DNA from: Streptomyces sp. CB01881
GTDB lineage: Bacteria; Actinomycetota; Actinomycetes; Streptomycetales; Streptomycetaceae
Direction: 5' to 3'
Assembly (NCBI RefSeq): GCF_002953255.1
Contig: NZ_CP026498.1
Location: 7,898,567-7,962,566 of the forward strand
DNA: 64,000 nucleotides
Shown: piece after piece, positions 24,337-32,574 of the stretch
Layout: each line of letters opens with the position of its first letter
Numbering within the stretch: position 1 is the stretch's first letter
Made by a program: the position numbers and the translations under genes
The notes under the pieces: generated by a model
What the model saw: the letters and a program-made list of their open reading frames with translations, nothing else
Database searches by the model: none
What the model was told of the DNA's origin: nothing

Positions 24337-25648
24337 TCACAGCATCAGTTCGGTCGGCAGGACCGGGTCGCCCTTGGAGAGCTGGGTGGCCGAGAGCGGC
24401 AGCCCCGCGCGGGCCCGGACGTGCCGCTCGCGGGCCGCGCCGAGCGGCTCCCGGCCGACGACCTCGCCGGCCAGCACCAGCGGCACCTGGAGCAGGTGTG
24501 GCTCCAGGCCGGCCGGGACGGGGCCGGTGCCGACCACCTCGGCCTCGGCCACGCCGTCCGCGTCGGGCCGCCGGGCCGCCCACTTGCGGCCGCCGATGCT
24601 GGTCTTGCCGCCGGCCGCGCGCTTGGCGACCGGCACCAGCGGGCCGTCCTGCGAAGCGGCCCGGGCGACCAGCTTGTAGACCATCGCGCAGGTCGGGTGG
24701 CCGCTGCCGGTGACCAGGCTGGTGCCGACGCCGTAGCCGTCCACCGGGGCGGCCGCCAGGGCGGCGATCGCGTACTCGTCGAGGTCCGAGGTGACGATGA
24801 TCTTCGTGTCGCGGGCGCCGAGCTCGTCCAGCTGGCGGCGGACCCGGTGGGCCAGCAGGGTGAGGTCGCCGGAGTCGATCCGCACCGCGCCCAGCCCGGT
24901 CCCGGCCACCTCGACGGCGGTGCGGACGGCCTCGCGCAGGTCGTAGGTGTCGACCAGCAACGTCGTGCCCTTGCCCATTGAGGCGATCTGCGCCCGGAAC
25001 GCGTCCCGCTCGCTGTCGTGCACCAGCGTGAAGGCGTGCGCGGCGGTGCCGGTGGTGGGGATGCCGTGGGTGAAGCCGGCCTCCAGGTCGGAGGTGGCCG
25101 CGAAGCCGGCCACATACGCGGCCCGGGCGGCCGAGACGGCGGCCTGCTCGTGGGCGCGCCGGGCGCCCATCTCGATCACCGGGCGCCCGCCGGCGGCGGA
25201 GGTCATCCGGGAGGCGGCGGCGGCGATCGCCGAGTCGTGGTTGAGGATCGACAGGATCACCGTCTCCAGGATCACCGCCTCGGCGAAGGTGCCCTCGACG
25301 GTCAGCAGCGGCGAGGAAGTACGCCTCGCCCTCCGGGTAGCCGTGGATGTCGCCGGTGAAGCGGTAGTCGGCCAGGAAGCGCAGGGTGTCGGCGTCGACC
25401 ACGTCCTGGGCGGCCAGCCAGTCGAGCTGCGCCGCGGTGAAGCGGAAGTTCTCGACGGCGTCCAGGACCCGGCCGGTGCCGGCCATCACGCCGTAACGGC
25501 GCCCGCTCGGCAGGCGGCGGGTGAACACCTCGAACACGGAGCGGCGGTGCGCGGCCCCGCTCTGCAGGGCGGCCTGCAGCATGGTGAGCTCGTAGCGGTC
25601 GGTGAGGAGCGCGGTCGAACCGGCCGCGCGCACTGAAGTGGCGTCCAT
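24337..25648 (-). pseudogene. pncB: Nicotinate phosphoribosyltransferase with a 5-base frameshift
   Basis: Two frames together encode a normal enzyme. The first runs from the ATG at 25648 (LLTDRYELTMLQAAL, FEVFTRRLPSGRRYGV, GDIHGYPEGEAYF) to about 25316. The second resumes as PLLTVEGTFAEAVILETVILSILNHDSA and continues through IDSGDL, GVGTSLVTG and KRAAGGKTSIGG to the TGA at 24337. The family normally has a Pro-Gly-Ser-Pro turn at the junction; five bases are missing there (between 25315 and 25316). Adding five gives 439 codons, the expected length. Either a real inactivating deletion or a sequencing/assembly error in a CCCGGG-type run. In-frame reading would make PRPP-dependent NaMN synthase. 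Confidence 0.88.
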
Positions 25649-25802
25649 GGGGATGATGCTACTACCACTTAGCGTCAGATTGACGATTTCTCGTGGGGGG
25701 CGTTCGCGAAGGCGTGGGGCGGAATCGCCCGGAGGTCCCCCGGATGGCAGCATGGGGGCTGAAAGGTGCAGGTACCGGAGGAACGGCAAGGAGGACCCGG
25801 CG

Positions 25803-26096
25803 GTGAGTGTCGCGCCCGCAGAGATCGAGCGACCGGAGGTCGAAGGCCTGCCGGTGGCGGAGCCGGACACGCCCTGGGTGACCATCGTGCACAACGACCC
25901 GGTCAACCTGATGAGCTACGTCCAGTACGTCTTCCAGGCCTACTTCGGGTACCCGAAGGACAAGGCCCGGAAGCTGATGATGGAGGTGCACACCAAGGGT
26001 CGGGCGGTGGTCTCCAGCGGCTCCCGCGAGGAGATGGAGCGCGACGTGCAGGCGATGCACGGCTACGGCCTCTGGGCGACGCTCCAGCACGACTGA
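25803..26096 (+). CDS. clpS: ATP-dependent Clp protease adaptor ClpS
   Basis: 97 residues. WVTIVHNDPVNLMSYVQYVF is the ClpS signature (N-degron pocket), followed by GYPKDKARKLMMEVHTKGRAVVSSG, the ClpC/ClpA-binding face, and EMERDVQAMHGYGLWATL. It delivers N-degron proteins to the Clp protease. The GTG start has a strong AAGGAGG nine bases upstream. Divergent from pncB and followed by a DUF2017 gene, the usual actinobacterial order. Confidence 0.95.
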   Translation: MSVAPAEIERPEVEGLPVAEPDTPWVTIVHNDPVNLMSYVQYVFQAYFGYPKDKARKLMMEVHTKGRAVVSSGSREEMERDVQAMHGYGLWATLQHD

Positions 26097-26176
26097 GCCG
26101 CGGCGCCGCCGGGTGCCGCACCACCGGGGGCGGCGCCGCACCACCGAAGACGACGAAGACGGGCTGACCGATAACG

Positions 26177-26752
26177 ATGGCTGGGTTGTTCGAGAGTGCC
26201 GGCGGCGGGAGCGCGGCGATCGCGCTGGACGAGGTGGAGGCCTCCATCCTGCGCTCCCTGGAAGTGCAGATGCTGGAGCTGATCGGCCCCGGCCCGGGCG
26301 GCGAGGGCGGCGACCCGCTGGCCGCGCTGTTCGCCGAGGGCCCGACCGAGGCGCCCTCGGACCCGGCGCTGGCCCGGCTGTTCCCGGACGCCTACCGGGA
26401 CCCGGAGAAGCCCGAGGACGACGAGAGCAGGGCGGCCTCCGGTGAGTTCCGCCGCTACACCGAGCTCGACCTGCGCGCCCGCAAGCGCGACGACGCGCTG
26501 CAGGTGGTCCGGGCGCTGGACGGGCTCGGCGGTGAGGGCGGGGTGCTCAAGCTGCCCGCCGCCGACTGCCCGCGCTGGTTGTGCGCGCTCAACGACCTCC
26601 GGCTGACCCTGGGCGTGCGGCTGGACGTCACCGAGGAGGACGAGCAGGGGCTGTACGACCTGCCGGACGCCGACGAGCGGAAGCCGCTGGTGATGGCGTA
26701 CCTGTGGCTGGGCGCCCTCCAGGAGTCGCTGCTGGAGGCGCTCTCGGACTGA
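26177..26752 (+). CDS. DUF2017 family protein
   Basis: 191 residues. Matches the conserved ClpS-linked DUF2017 family of actinobacteria: ALDEVEASILRSLEVQMLEL at the N-terminus, ALARLFPDAYRDPEKPEDDE, FRRYTELDLRARKRDDALQVVRAL, and WLCALNDLRLTLGVRL...YLWLGALQESLLEAL at the end. Mostly helical and acidic, no catalytic motif. The position after clpS, with 80 bases between, suggests a shared transcript and a link to Clp proteolysis, but no biochemical role is known to me. Confidence 0.88.
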   Translation: MAGLFESAGGGSAAIALDEVEASILRSLEVQMLELIGPGPGGEGGDPLAALFAEGPTEAPSDPALARLFPDAYRDPEKPEDDESRAASGEFRRYTELDLRARKRDDALQVVRALDGLGGEGGVLKLPAADCPRWLCALNDLRLTLGVRLDVTEEDEQGLYDLPDADERKPLVMAYLWLGALQESLLEALSD

Positions 26753-26772
26753 ATTCTGCCCGGAACCGGGCA

Positions 26773-26817
26773 GGCCCCGACCCCCGTCCGCATGCTGGAC
26801 AGGAGGTCGGGGCCTTT
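26773..26817 (+). terminator. Hairpin terminator after clpS-DUF2017
   Basis: GGCCCCGAC (26773-26781) pairs with GTCGGGGCC (26806-26814) and is followed by TTT, ending the clpS-DUF2017 unit before the permease promoter. Confidence 0.7.
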
Positions 26818-26938
26818 AGGTTCAAAACGGGCGAAACCGTAGTACTCCATGCTCAAATGTCGCTCAGATGAACACCGCTGTCCGGACGTCGCGTGGTACG
26901 ACTTCTCACCCCACGAGACCCACCCAGGACGGTGCACC

Positions 26939-28381
26939 ATGGCCGAGCAGCTCCACGACGAAACGGTCGACACCAAACCGGACGGCGAGGGCTACGAGCG
27001 GGGGCTGGGCAGCCGCCAGATCCAGATGATCGCGATCGGCGGCGCCATCGGCACCGGCCTCTTCCTCGGCGCCGGCACCGCGATCTCCAAGTCCGGCCCG
27101 AGCCTGATCCTGTCGTACGCGGTGGCGGGCGTGGCGATCTTCGCGATCATGCGGGCGCTCGGTGAACTCCTCACGTACCGCCCGGTGTCCGGCAGCTTCG
27201 CGGAGTACGCCCGGGAGTTCCTCGGCCCCTTCGCGGGCTACGTGACGGGCTGGACGTACTGGCTCTTCTGGGTGGTCACGGGCATGGCGGAAACCACCGC
27301 CGCCGCCGTCTACGTGAAGTTCTGGGCGCCCGGCATCCCACAGTGGCTCAGCGCGCTGACCTTCCTGGTCGTCCTCTACGCGGCCAACCTGATCTCGGTG
27401 AAGCTCTTCGGCGAGATCGAGTTCTGGTTCTCCATGGTCAAGGTCACCGCCATCATCGGCATGATCCTGATCGGCATCGGCGTCCTCACCCTCGGCTTCA
27501 GCGACGCCGGTGACACCGCGTCGGTCAGCCACCTCTGGGAGAACGGCGGCTTCTTCCCCAAGGGGATCGGCGCCACCGTGATGACGCTGCAGATCGTCAT
27601 GTTCGCCTACCTCGGCGTGGAACTCGTCGGCGTCACCGCCGGCGAGAGCGAGGACCCGCAGAAGACCCTGCCGCGCGCCATCAACACCCTCCCCTGGCGC
27701 ATCGCGCTGTTCTACATCGGCGCCCTGGTGGTCATCCTCTCGCTCGTCCCGTGGACCGAGTTCCAGCCCGGCGTCAGCCCGTTCGTCGCCGCCTTCGGCA
27801 AGATCGGCATCCCCGCCGCGGCCGGCATCATCAACTTCGTGGTGCTCACCGCCGCGCTTTCCTCCTGCAACTCCGGCATGTACTCCACCGGCCGGATGCT
27901 GCGCGACCTCGCCCTGCGCGGCCAGGCCCCCGCCGGCCTCACCAAGCTCAACTCCCGCCGCACCCCGGCCGCCGCGATCACCCTCTCCTCGCTGCTGATG
28001 GGCGCCGGCGTCGTCCTCAACTACCTCGTCCCGGCCAAGGCGTTCGAGTACATCACCTCGGTCGCCACCGTCTGCGGCCTCTGGACCTGGGCGATGATCC
28101 TGATCTGCCAGATCCGCTACCGCAAGGCCTGGAAGGCCGGCCACCTCCCGCCGCCCACCTTCAAGGCACCCGGTGGCGTCTGGAGCAGCTGGGCCGCGCT
28201 CGCCTTCCTCGCCCTGGTCGTCGTGCTGATCGCCCTGGACGAGGACAGCCGCATCTCGCTGTACGTCCTCCCCGTCTGGGCCGTGCTGCTGGTGGTCGGC
28301 TACCAGGCCCTCAAGCGCCGCAGCCCGGCCGCCCTCGACGCCGTCGCCGACGACCAGCAGCACGCCCACGTCGGTGGCTGA
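26939..28381 (+). CDS. Amino-acid permease (APC superfamily, AAT family)
   Basis: 480 residues with twelve predicted helices. The first helix carries the AAT signature QMIAIGGAIGTGLFLGAG. ALGELLTYRPVSGSFAEYA and GESEDPQKTLPRAINT are further family blocks, most like the CycA/GabP/AnsP group that imports small neutral or amidated amino acids with protons. Substrate cannot be fixed from sequence. The start is the ATG giving MAEQLHDE with AGGA upstream; a longer in-frame reading from 26849 lies in the promoter zone. Monocistronic between two hairpins. Confidence 0.9.
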   Translation: MAEQLHDETVDTKPDGEGYERGLGSRQIQMIAIGGAIGTGLFLGAGTAISKSGPSLILSYAVAGVAIFAIMRALGELLTYRPVSGSFAEYAREFLGPFAGYVTGWTYWLFWVVTGMAETTAAAVYVKFWAPGIPQWLSALTFLVVLYAANLISVKLFGEIEFWFSMVKVTAIIGMILIGIGVLTLGFSDAGDTASVSHLWENGGFFPKGIGATVMTLQIVMFAYLGVELVGVTAGESEDPQKTLPRAINTLPWRIALFYIGALVVILSLVPWTEFQPGVSPFVAAFGKIGIPAAAGIINFVVLTAALSSCNSGMYSTGRMLRDLALRGQAPAGLTKLNSRRTPAAAITLSSLLMGAGVVLNYLVPAKAFEYITSVATVCGLWTWAMILICQIRYRKAWKAGHLPPPTFKAPGGVWSSWAALAFLALVVVLIALDEDSRISLYVLPVWAVLLVVGYQALKRRSPAALDAVADDQQHAHVGG

Positions 28382-28446
28382 CCACCTGTCGGACCACGGC
28401 GTGGACGCCCCGGCCGGGGCCCGCGGGGCGTGGCTATCCTGACCGC

Positions 28447-28878
28447 ATGCTGACCATCACCCGAGAACTGCGCGACGCGATCGTCGCCCACGCCCGCGCC
28501 GACCACCCGGACGAGGCCTGTGGCGTGGTGGCAGGAGCGGCCGGGACCGGGCGGCCCGAGCGGTTCGTCCCGATGCTCAACGCCGCCCGCTCGCCCACCT
28601 TCTACGAGTTCGACTCGGGCGACCTGCTCAAGCTGTACCGCGAGATGGACGACCGGGACGAGGAGCCCGTGGTCGTCTACCACTCGCACACCGCGACCGA
28701 GGCCTACCCCTCGCGCACCGACGTGAGCTACGCCTCCGAGCCGTTCGCCCACTACGTCCTGGTCTCCACCGCCGACGGCAACGGCCCCGACGACCCGTAC
28801 CAGTTCCGCTCGTTCCGCATCGTGGACGGCGAGATCACAGAGGAAGACGTCCAGGTCGTCGAGGCCTACCAGCCCTGA
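28447..28878 (+). CDS. mec: JAMM metallopeptidase Mec, CysO-cysteine processing
   Basis: 143 residues with an intact JAMM motif: E23 (PDEACG), H79-S-H81, S89 and D92 in VVYHSHTATEAYPSRTDV. In the mycobacterial pathway Mec releases cysteine from the CysO-cysteine adduct; related streptomycete enzymes also trim the C-terminus of the sulfur carrier. Both activities fit here, since cysO and cysM follow and CysO carries a two-residue tail after its diglycine. A terminator hairpin and a leader ORF separate mec from cysO, so mec may be transcribed apart. Confidence 0.92.
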   Translation: MLTITRELRDAIVAHARADHPDEACGVVAGAAGTGRPERFVPMLNAARSPTFYEFDSGDLLKLYREMDDRDEEPVVVYHSHTATEAYPSRTDVSYASEPFAHYVLVSTADGNGPDDPYQFRSFRIVDGEITEEDVQVVEAYQP

Positions 28879-28897
28879 CCAGCACCCACCTGGGCGC

Positions 28898-28931
28898 GGC
28901 CCGCCGACTGCCCGCGAGCGGTCGGCGGGCC
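28898..28931 (+). terminator. Hairpin terminator after mec
   Basis: GGCCCGCCGAC (28898-28908) pairs perfectly with GTCGGCGGGCC (28921-28931) over 11 bases around a 12-base loop, about 20 bases after the mec stop. Confidence 0.75.
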
Positions 28932-29003
28932 GACGTCATCTCAACAGAAGAAACAGAAACATCCGGATCACGAGACGGGCATGTCGGAGCGAGGCCGGGA
29001 ATC

Positions 29004-29017
29004 TATACGATGAGCCC
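29004..29017 (+). promoter_or_regulatory. -10 element of the cysO-cysM leader transcript
   Basis: TATACG at 29004-29009 ends eight bases before the leader ATG, so initiation would fall at or within a few bases of the start codon (leaderless or nearly so). The surrounding 28940-29010 is locally AT-rich. No good -35 hexamer is seen. Confidence 0.5.
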
Positions 29018-29137
29018 ATGCGTTCCGTCGATGTGAGCACCCAGGCCCCGGGCACCCGCCTCGTGGCGCGCCTGCACATCGACCTGTGCCGGCTCGCCAG
29101 TGCGATCTGTCCCGGCACGCCGGCGCGCTCTCGCTGA
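29018..29137 (+). CDS. Cysteine-containing leader peptide upstream of cysO-cysM
   Basis: A 39-codon ORF (TGA at 29135-29137) whose centre reads RLHIDLCRLASAIC, the pattern of actinobacterial putative leader peptides found ahead of sulfur-assimilation operons; two Cys codons sit in the core. It ends 103 bases before cysO. The promoter -10 almost abuts its ATG, consistent with leaderless translation. Inferred role: ribosome progress at Cys codons senses cysteine (or charged tRNA-Cys) and alters transcription or translation of cysO-cysM. The second leader at 36596 shares the same core. Confidence 0.72.
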   Translation: MRSVDVSTQAPGTRLVARLHIDLCRLASAICPGTPARSR

Positions 29138-29240
29138 GCCGCCCGCCCGCGCCCGCCGCACGCCCTGCGCCCCGGGCCCACCCCGCCCCGCCGCGCCCGC
29201 TGCGGCCCATCCACCTCACGACTCGCACAGGAGCGCACCC

Positions 29241-29519
29241 ATGGCCATCGAGGTCCGCATCCCGACCATCCTCCGCACCTACACCGACGGCGCCAAGGCC
29301 GTCGAGGGCTCCGGCAGCAACCTCGGGGAACTCTTCCACGACCTCGACGCCCGCCACCCGGGCATCGCCGCCCGCCTGCTGGAGGGCGGCGAGCTGCGCC
29401 GCTTCGTCAACGTCTACCTGAACGACGAGGACGTCCGCTTCCTGGAGGGCATCTCCACCGCCCTCGCCGACGGCGACAGCGTCACCATCCTGCCCGCCGT
29501 GGCCGGCGGCGCCCGCTGA
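29241..29519 (+). CDS. cysO: Sulfur carrier protein CysO (MoaD/ThiS fold)
   Basis: 92 residues, ubiquitin-like. IPTILRTYTDGAKAV, FVNVYLNDEDVRFLEG and ADGDSVTILPAVAGG match CysO closely. The functional C-terminal Gly-Gly is followed by two extra residues, Ala-Arg, so it needs trimming before thiocarboxylation; the JAMM enzyme Mec next door is the obvious candidate. CysO-thiocarboxylate donates sulfur to O-phosphoserine via CysM. Start ATG with AGGAG eight bases upstream; it lies downstream of the leader peptide. Confidence 0.94.
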   Translation: MAIEVRIPTILRTYTDGAKAVEGSGSNLGELFHDLDARHPGIAARLLEGGELRRFVNVYLNDEDVRFLEGISTALADGDSVTILPAVAGGAR

Positions 29520-29526
29520 TCTCCCG

Positions 29527-29560
29527 CTCCCCCGCCCGCCCGCCCGCGTGGGCGGGGGAG
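29527..29560 (+). other. GC-rich hairpin between cysO and cysM
   Basis: CTCCCCCGCCC (29527-29537) pairs perfectly with GGGCGGGGGAG (29550-29560). With cysM only 82 bases after cysO, it may attenuate read-through or protect the cysO mRNA segment, giving more carrier than synthase. Confidence 0.55.
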
Positions 29561-29601
29561 CCGCCGCTCCCGACCCTCACCGCCGTTGCCGGAGGCCCCC
29601 C

Positions 29602-30570
29602 TTGCGTTACGACAGCCCGCTCGAAGCCGTCGGCAACACCCCGCTGGTCCGCCTGCCCCGACTCTCCGCCGGCATCCCCGGCAACACCGACGGCCAGGTC
29701 ACCCTCTGGGCCAAGCTGGAGGACCGCAACCCCACCGGCTCCATCAAGGACCGCCCGGCGCTGCACATGATCGAGCGCGCCGAGGCCACCGGAGTGCTCA
29801 CCCCCGGCTGCACCATCCTGGAACCCACCAGCGGCAACACCGGCATCTCGCTCGCCATGGCCGCCAAGCTCAAGGGCTACCGGATGGTCTGCGTGATGCC
29901 CGAGAACACCAGCGAGGAGCGCCGCGAACTGCTGCGCATGTGGGGCGCCGAGATCATCGCCTCCCCGGCCGCCGGCGGCTCCAACACCGCGGTGCGGATC
30001 GCCAAGGAGATCGCCGCCGAGCATCCCGACTGGGTCATGCTCTACCAGTACGGCAACCCGGACAACGCCGGCGCCCACTACGCCACGACCGGCCCCGAGA
30101 TCCTCGCCGACCTGCCCACCGTCACGCACTTCGTGGCCGGCCTCGGCACCACCGGCACCCTGATGGGCGTCGGCCGCTACCTGCGCGAGAAGGTCCCCGG
30201 CATCCGGATCGTCGCCGCCGAACCGCGCTACGACGACCTGGTCTACGGCCTGCGCAACCTCGACGAGGGCTTCGTCCCCGAGCTGTACGACGCCGAGGTG
30301 CTCACCACCCGGTTCTCCGTCGGCTCCGCCGACGCCGTCCGCCGCACCCGCGAACTCCTCCAGCAGGAGGGCATCTTCGCCGGCGTGTCCACCGGCGCGA
30401 TCCTGCACGCCGCGCTCGGCGCCGGCCGCAAGGCCGCCGCGGCCGGGCAGCGCGCCGACATCGTCTTCGTCGTCGCCGACGGCGGCTGGAAGTACCTGTC
30501 CACCGGCATCTACACCGCCGAGACGACCGAGGCCGCGGTCGAGGCACTGCAGGGCCAGCTCTGGGCCTGA
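29602..30570 (+). CDS. cysM: O-phosphoserine sulfhydrylase / CysO-dependent cysteine synthase
   Basis: 322 residues. PLP-fold type II enzyme: RNPTGSIKDRPA with the Schiff-base Lys 49, PTSGNTGISLAMAAKLKGY (phosphate-binding loop), and GTTGTLMGVGRYL. The C-terminal Ile/Tyr-rich tail, WKYLSTGIYT, is characteristic of the CysM type that uses CysO-thiocarboxylate and O-phosphoserine rather than sulfide and O-acetylserine. The TTG start has GGAGG (29591-29595) six bases upstream and gives the N-terminus RYDSPLEAVGNTPLVRL. Part of the leader-cysO-cysM unit. Confidence 0.93.
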   Translation: MRYDSPLEAVGNTPLVRLPRLSAGIPGNTDGQVTLWAKLEDRNPTGSIKDRPALHMIERAEATGVLTPGCTILEPTSGNTGISLAMAAKLKGYRMVCVMPENTSEERRELLRMWGAEIIASPAAGGSNTAVRIAKEIAAEHPDWVMLYQYGNPDNAGAHYATTGPEILADLPTVTHFVAGLGTTGTLMGVGRYLREKVPGIRIVAAEPRYDDLVYGLRNLDEGFVPELYDAEVLTTRFSVGSADAVRRTRELLQQEGIFAGVSTGAILHAALGAGRKAAAAGQRADIVFVVADGGWKYLSTGIYTAETTEAAVEALQGQLWA

Positions 30571-30574
30571 CGGC

Positions 30575-31042
30575 TCACCGGCCGGCCGACATCGCCCGCT
30601 GCGCGCGGGCCCAGATCTGCCGGTCCACCACGCCGGCCCGGCGGCGGAAGTCGGCGAGCGGCACCTCGCGCAGCTCGTCCGTCTCCAGCCAACTGGTCCG
30701 GCCCTGGCGGTCGCCCACCGAGCCCGGCGGCAGCGGCAGCACGCCCGGCCGGTCGGCGTGGTGCTTGCTGGTGATCTTCGCGACGGTCGCGGTGCGGCCG
30801 GTCACCCGCAGCACCAGGCACGGGCGGTCCTTCACCCCCGGGCCGTCCTCGAACGGCACCTGCGCCCACCAGATCTCCTGCGGCGCGGGGCCGCCCGCCC
30901 GCCTCCGCTCCGGACGGGGCCGCGGCGGCGCCGTCGGCACGGGGGCCCGCCGCGCCTTCCGGCGGGCCAGGATCAGGCCCCCCACCCAGGCGCCCACCGC
31001 CGCGGCGACCGTCCAGAGCGCGAGCCACCAGTAGTTGGTCAT
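30575..31042 (-). CDS. Membrane-anchored PemK/MazF-fold protein
   Basis: 155 residues. An N-terminal membrane helix (YWWLALWTVAAAVGAWVGGLIL, about 4-25) and a basic Pro-rich linker precede a PemK/MazF-like domain: PQEIWWAQVPFEDGPGVKDRPCLVL, ATVAKITSKHH, and RTSWLETDELREVPLADF. MazF-type RNases are normally soluble and paired with an antitoxin; here neither is true. It may be a tethered relic of the fold used for another purpose. Convergent with cysM (4 bases apart) and divergent from a small HTH gene. Confidence 0.75.
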   Translation of the reverse strand: MTNYWWLALWTVAAAVGAWVGGLILARRKARRAPVPTAPPRPRPERRRAGGPAPQEIWWAQVPFEDGPGVKDRPCLVLRVTGRTATVAKITSKHHADRPGVLPLPPGSVGDRQGRTSWLETDELREVPLADFRRRAGVVDRQIWARAQRAMSAGR

Positions 31043-31227
31043 GCGGCGAACCGTACCCGGCGCCCACCCGCCGCCACCACCGTTGTCCGGGTGGCAGCAG
31101 GTGATTTGTCCGCGTCCTGCTCCCGGTTCGTCACGGTATGACCACAGGGCGCGGTCCGCGGTGGGGCCGCCCCGGGCACCGGTCAGGCTGATCACGCCCG
31201 CCCCCACGCACAACCGGAGGTGACGCC

Positions 31228-31416
31228 GTGAGCCGCAGCCCCGACCTGTGGTCGTACGCCGAGATCGCCCGCCACATCACCGTCCAGCCGGAGACCGTCC
31301 GCAACTACCGGCGGCACGGCCTGCTGCCCGACCCGGACGTCGTCGGCGGCGGCCACCCCCGCTGGTACCCCGAGACGATCAGGGCCTGGGCCCGCCGGCG
31401 TCCCCGCCACCGCTGA
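31228..31416 (+). CDS. Small MerR/excisionase-like HTH protein
   Basis: 62 residues forming one winged helix: LWSYAEIARHITVQPETVRNYRRHGLLPDPD, then GGHPRWYPETIRAWARRRPRHR, very similar in layout to BldC/excisionase-type MerR folds. No sensory domain. GTG start after CGGAGGTGACGCC. Divergent from the PemK-like gene with 185 bases between; could act as its DNA-binding regulator, though this is only positional. The next gene (MBL hydrolase) follows after 198 bases. Confidence 0.78.
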   Translation: MSRSPDLWSYAEIARHITVQPETVRNYRRHGLLPDPDVVGGGHPRWYPETIRAWARRRPRHR

Positions 31417-31614
31417 ATCGGCCCCTCCGGTCCCCGCCGGACCGGCGGCCCCGGCGTTCTGGTGATTCCAGCCACAGCGCGGCACGGAGACGGGGGCAAA
31501 GTGCCTCTCCGCCCTTACCCTCGACACACGCGAGGGCAGCGCCACCGGCCGGTTCACCGGCCCGCACTGCCATGACCAGCGGCAGCCAGGACGTGTCGGG
31601 GCGGAGGGGCTCGG

Positions 31615-32361
31615 ATGAAACTGACCGTGGTGGGGTGCTCGGGGAGCTTCCCGTCCGCCGACTCCCCGTGCTCCAGCTACCTCGTGGAGACCGACGGCTA
31701 CCGGGTCGTGCTCGACCTCGGCAACGGCGCACTCGGCGCCCTGCAGAAGTACGCCGACATCTACGACGTCGACGCCGTCCTGCTCAGCCACCTGCACGCC
31801 GACCACTGCGTCGACCTCTGCGCCTACTGGGTCGCCCGCAACTACCGCGCCGAGGGCTGTCCCGACCCGATGCCCGTCTACGGCCCGGCCGGCACCGCCG
31901 AGCGGCTCGCCCGCGCGTACGACATGCCGGAGAACCCCGGCATGAAGGAGGTCTTCGACTTCCGCACCCTCACCCCCGGCACCTTCGACCTCGGCCCGTT
32001 CCGGATCGGCGTCGCCCAGGTCAACCACCCCGTCGACGCCTTCGCCTTCCGGCTCGAACACGACGGCCGCAGCCTCGTCTACTCCGGCGACACCGGCGAA
32101 AGCGACGAACTCGTCGAGCTCGCCCGCGACGCCGACCTCTTCCTCTGCGAAGCCGCGTACATCGACGGCCGCGACACCTACCGGGCCGTCCACCTCAACG
32201 GCCGCGAGGCCGGCGAGCACGCCGCCGCCGCCCGAGCCCGCCGCCTCGTCCTCACCCACATCCCGCCGTGGACCGACGCCGAGCACAACCGCCGGGACGC
32301 CGCCGCCGCCTTCGCGGGCCCGGTCGACATCGCCCGGGCCGGCGCGGTCTACGAGATCTGA
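31615..32361 (+). CDS. MBL-fold metallo-hydrolase (RNase Z/ElaC-like)
   Basis: 248 residues. The metallo-beta-lactamase zinc motif H59-L-H61-A-D63-H64 (LLSHLHADHCVD) is intact. Further metal residues appear in VAQVNHPVDAF, VYSGDTGESDEL and RLVLTHIPPW. The overall size and ordering resemble the cyclic-phosphodiesterase/RNase Z-like branch. The natural substrate is unknown. Good ribosome site GGCGGAGGGG before the ATG. In streptomycetes this gene is often near rph/rdgB, as here. Confidence 0.85.
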   Translation: MKLTVVGCSGSFPSADSPCSSYLVETDGYRVVLDLGNGALGALQKYADIYDVDAVLLSHLHADHCVDLCAYWVARNYRAEGCPDPMPVYGPAGTAERLARAYDMPENPGMKEVFDFRTLTPGTFDLGPFRIGVAQVNHPVDAFAFRLEHDGRSLVYSGDTGESDELVELARDADLFLCEAAYIDGRDTYRAVHLNGREAGEHAAAARARRLVLTHIPPWTDAEHNRRDAAAAFAGPVDIARAGAVYEI

Positions 32362-32574
32362 GCCGACGGGCGGGCCCTTCGCGGGCGCACACGAAGAATT
32401 TTCGGAATCACCTGCAACCGCCGGGCCTCCCGGGCGTCTTGGTAAGTGAGCGGCGGGAGAGCCGCCACCGCCAGGCCGGGCCCGTCGGGCCGGCCACCGT
32501 CAACGTCACCAGCACGCCTACTTCGTGCTGCCCGGAGGCCTCGCCGCCGTCCGGGAAGGTTCCGGGGGGAATCC

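Noticed and set aside
26849..26938. A longer N-terminus of the amino-acid permease, or a Cys leader peptide there
   Set aside because: The in-frame extension contains Cys but lacks the H-I-D...S-A-x-C pattern, and the permease family starts near MAEQ.
32362..32574. A gene or leader between the MBL hydrolase and the LAXTG protein
   Set aside because: Both strands checked by eye; no start with ribosome site and no leader-like core.
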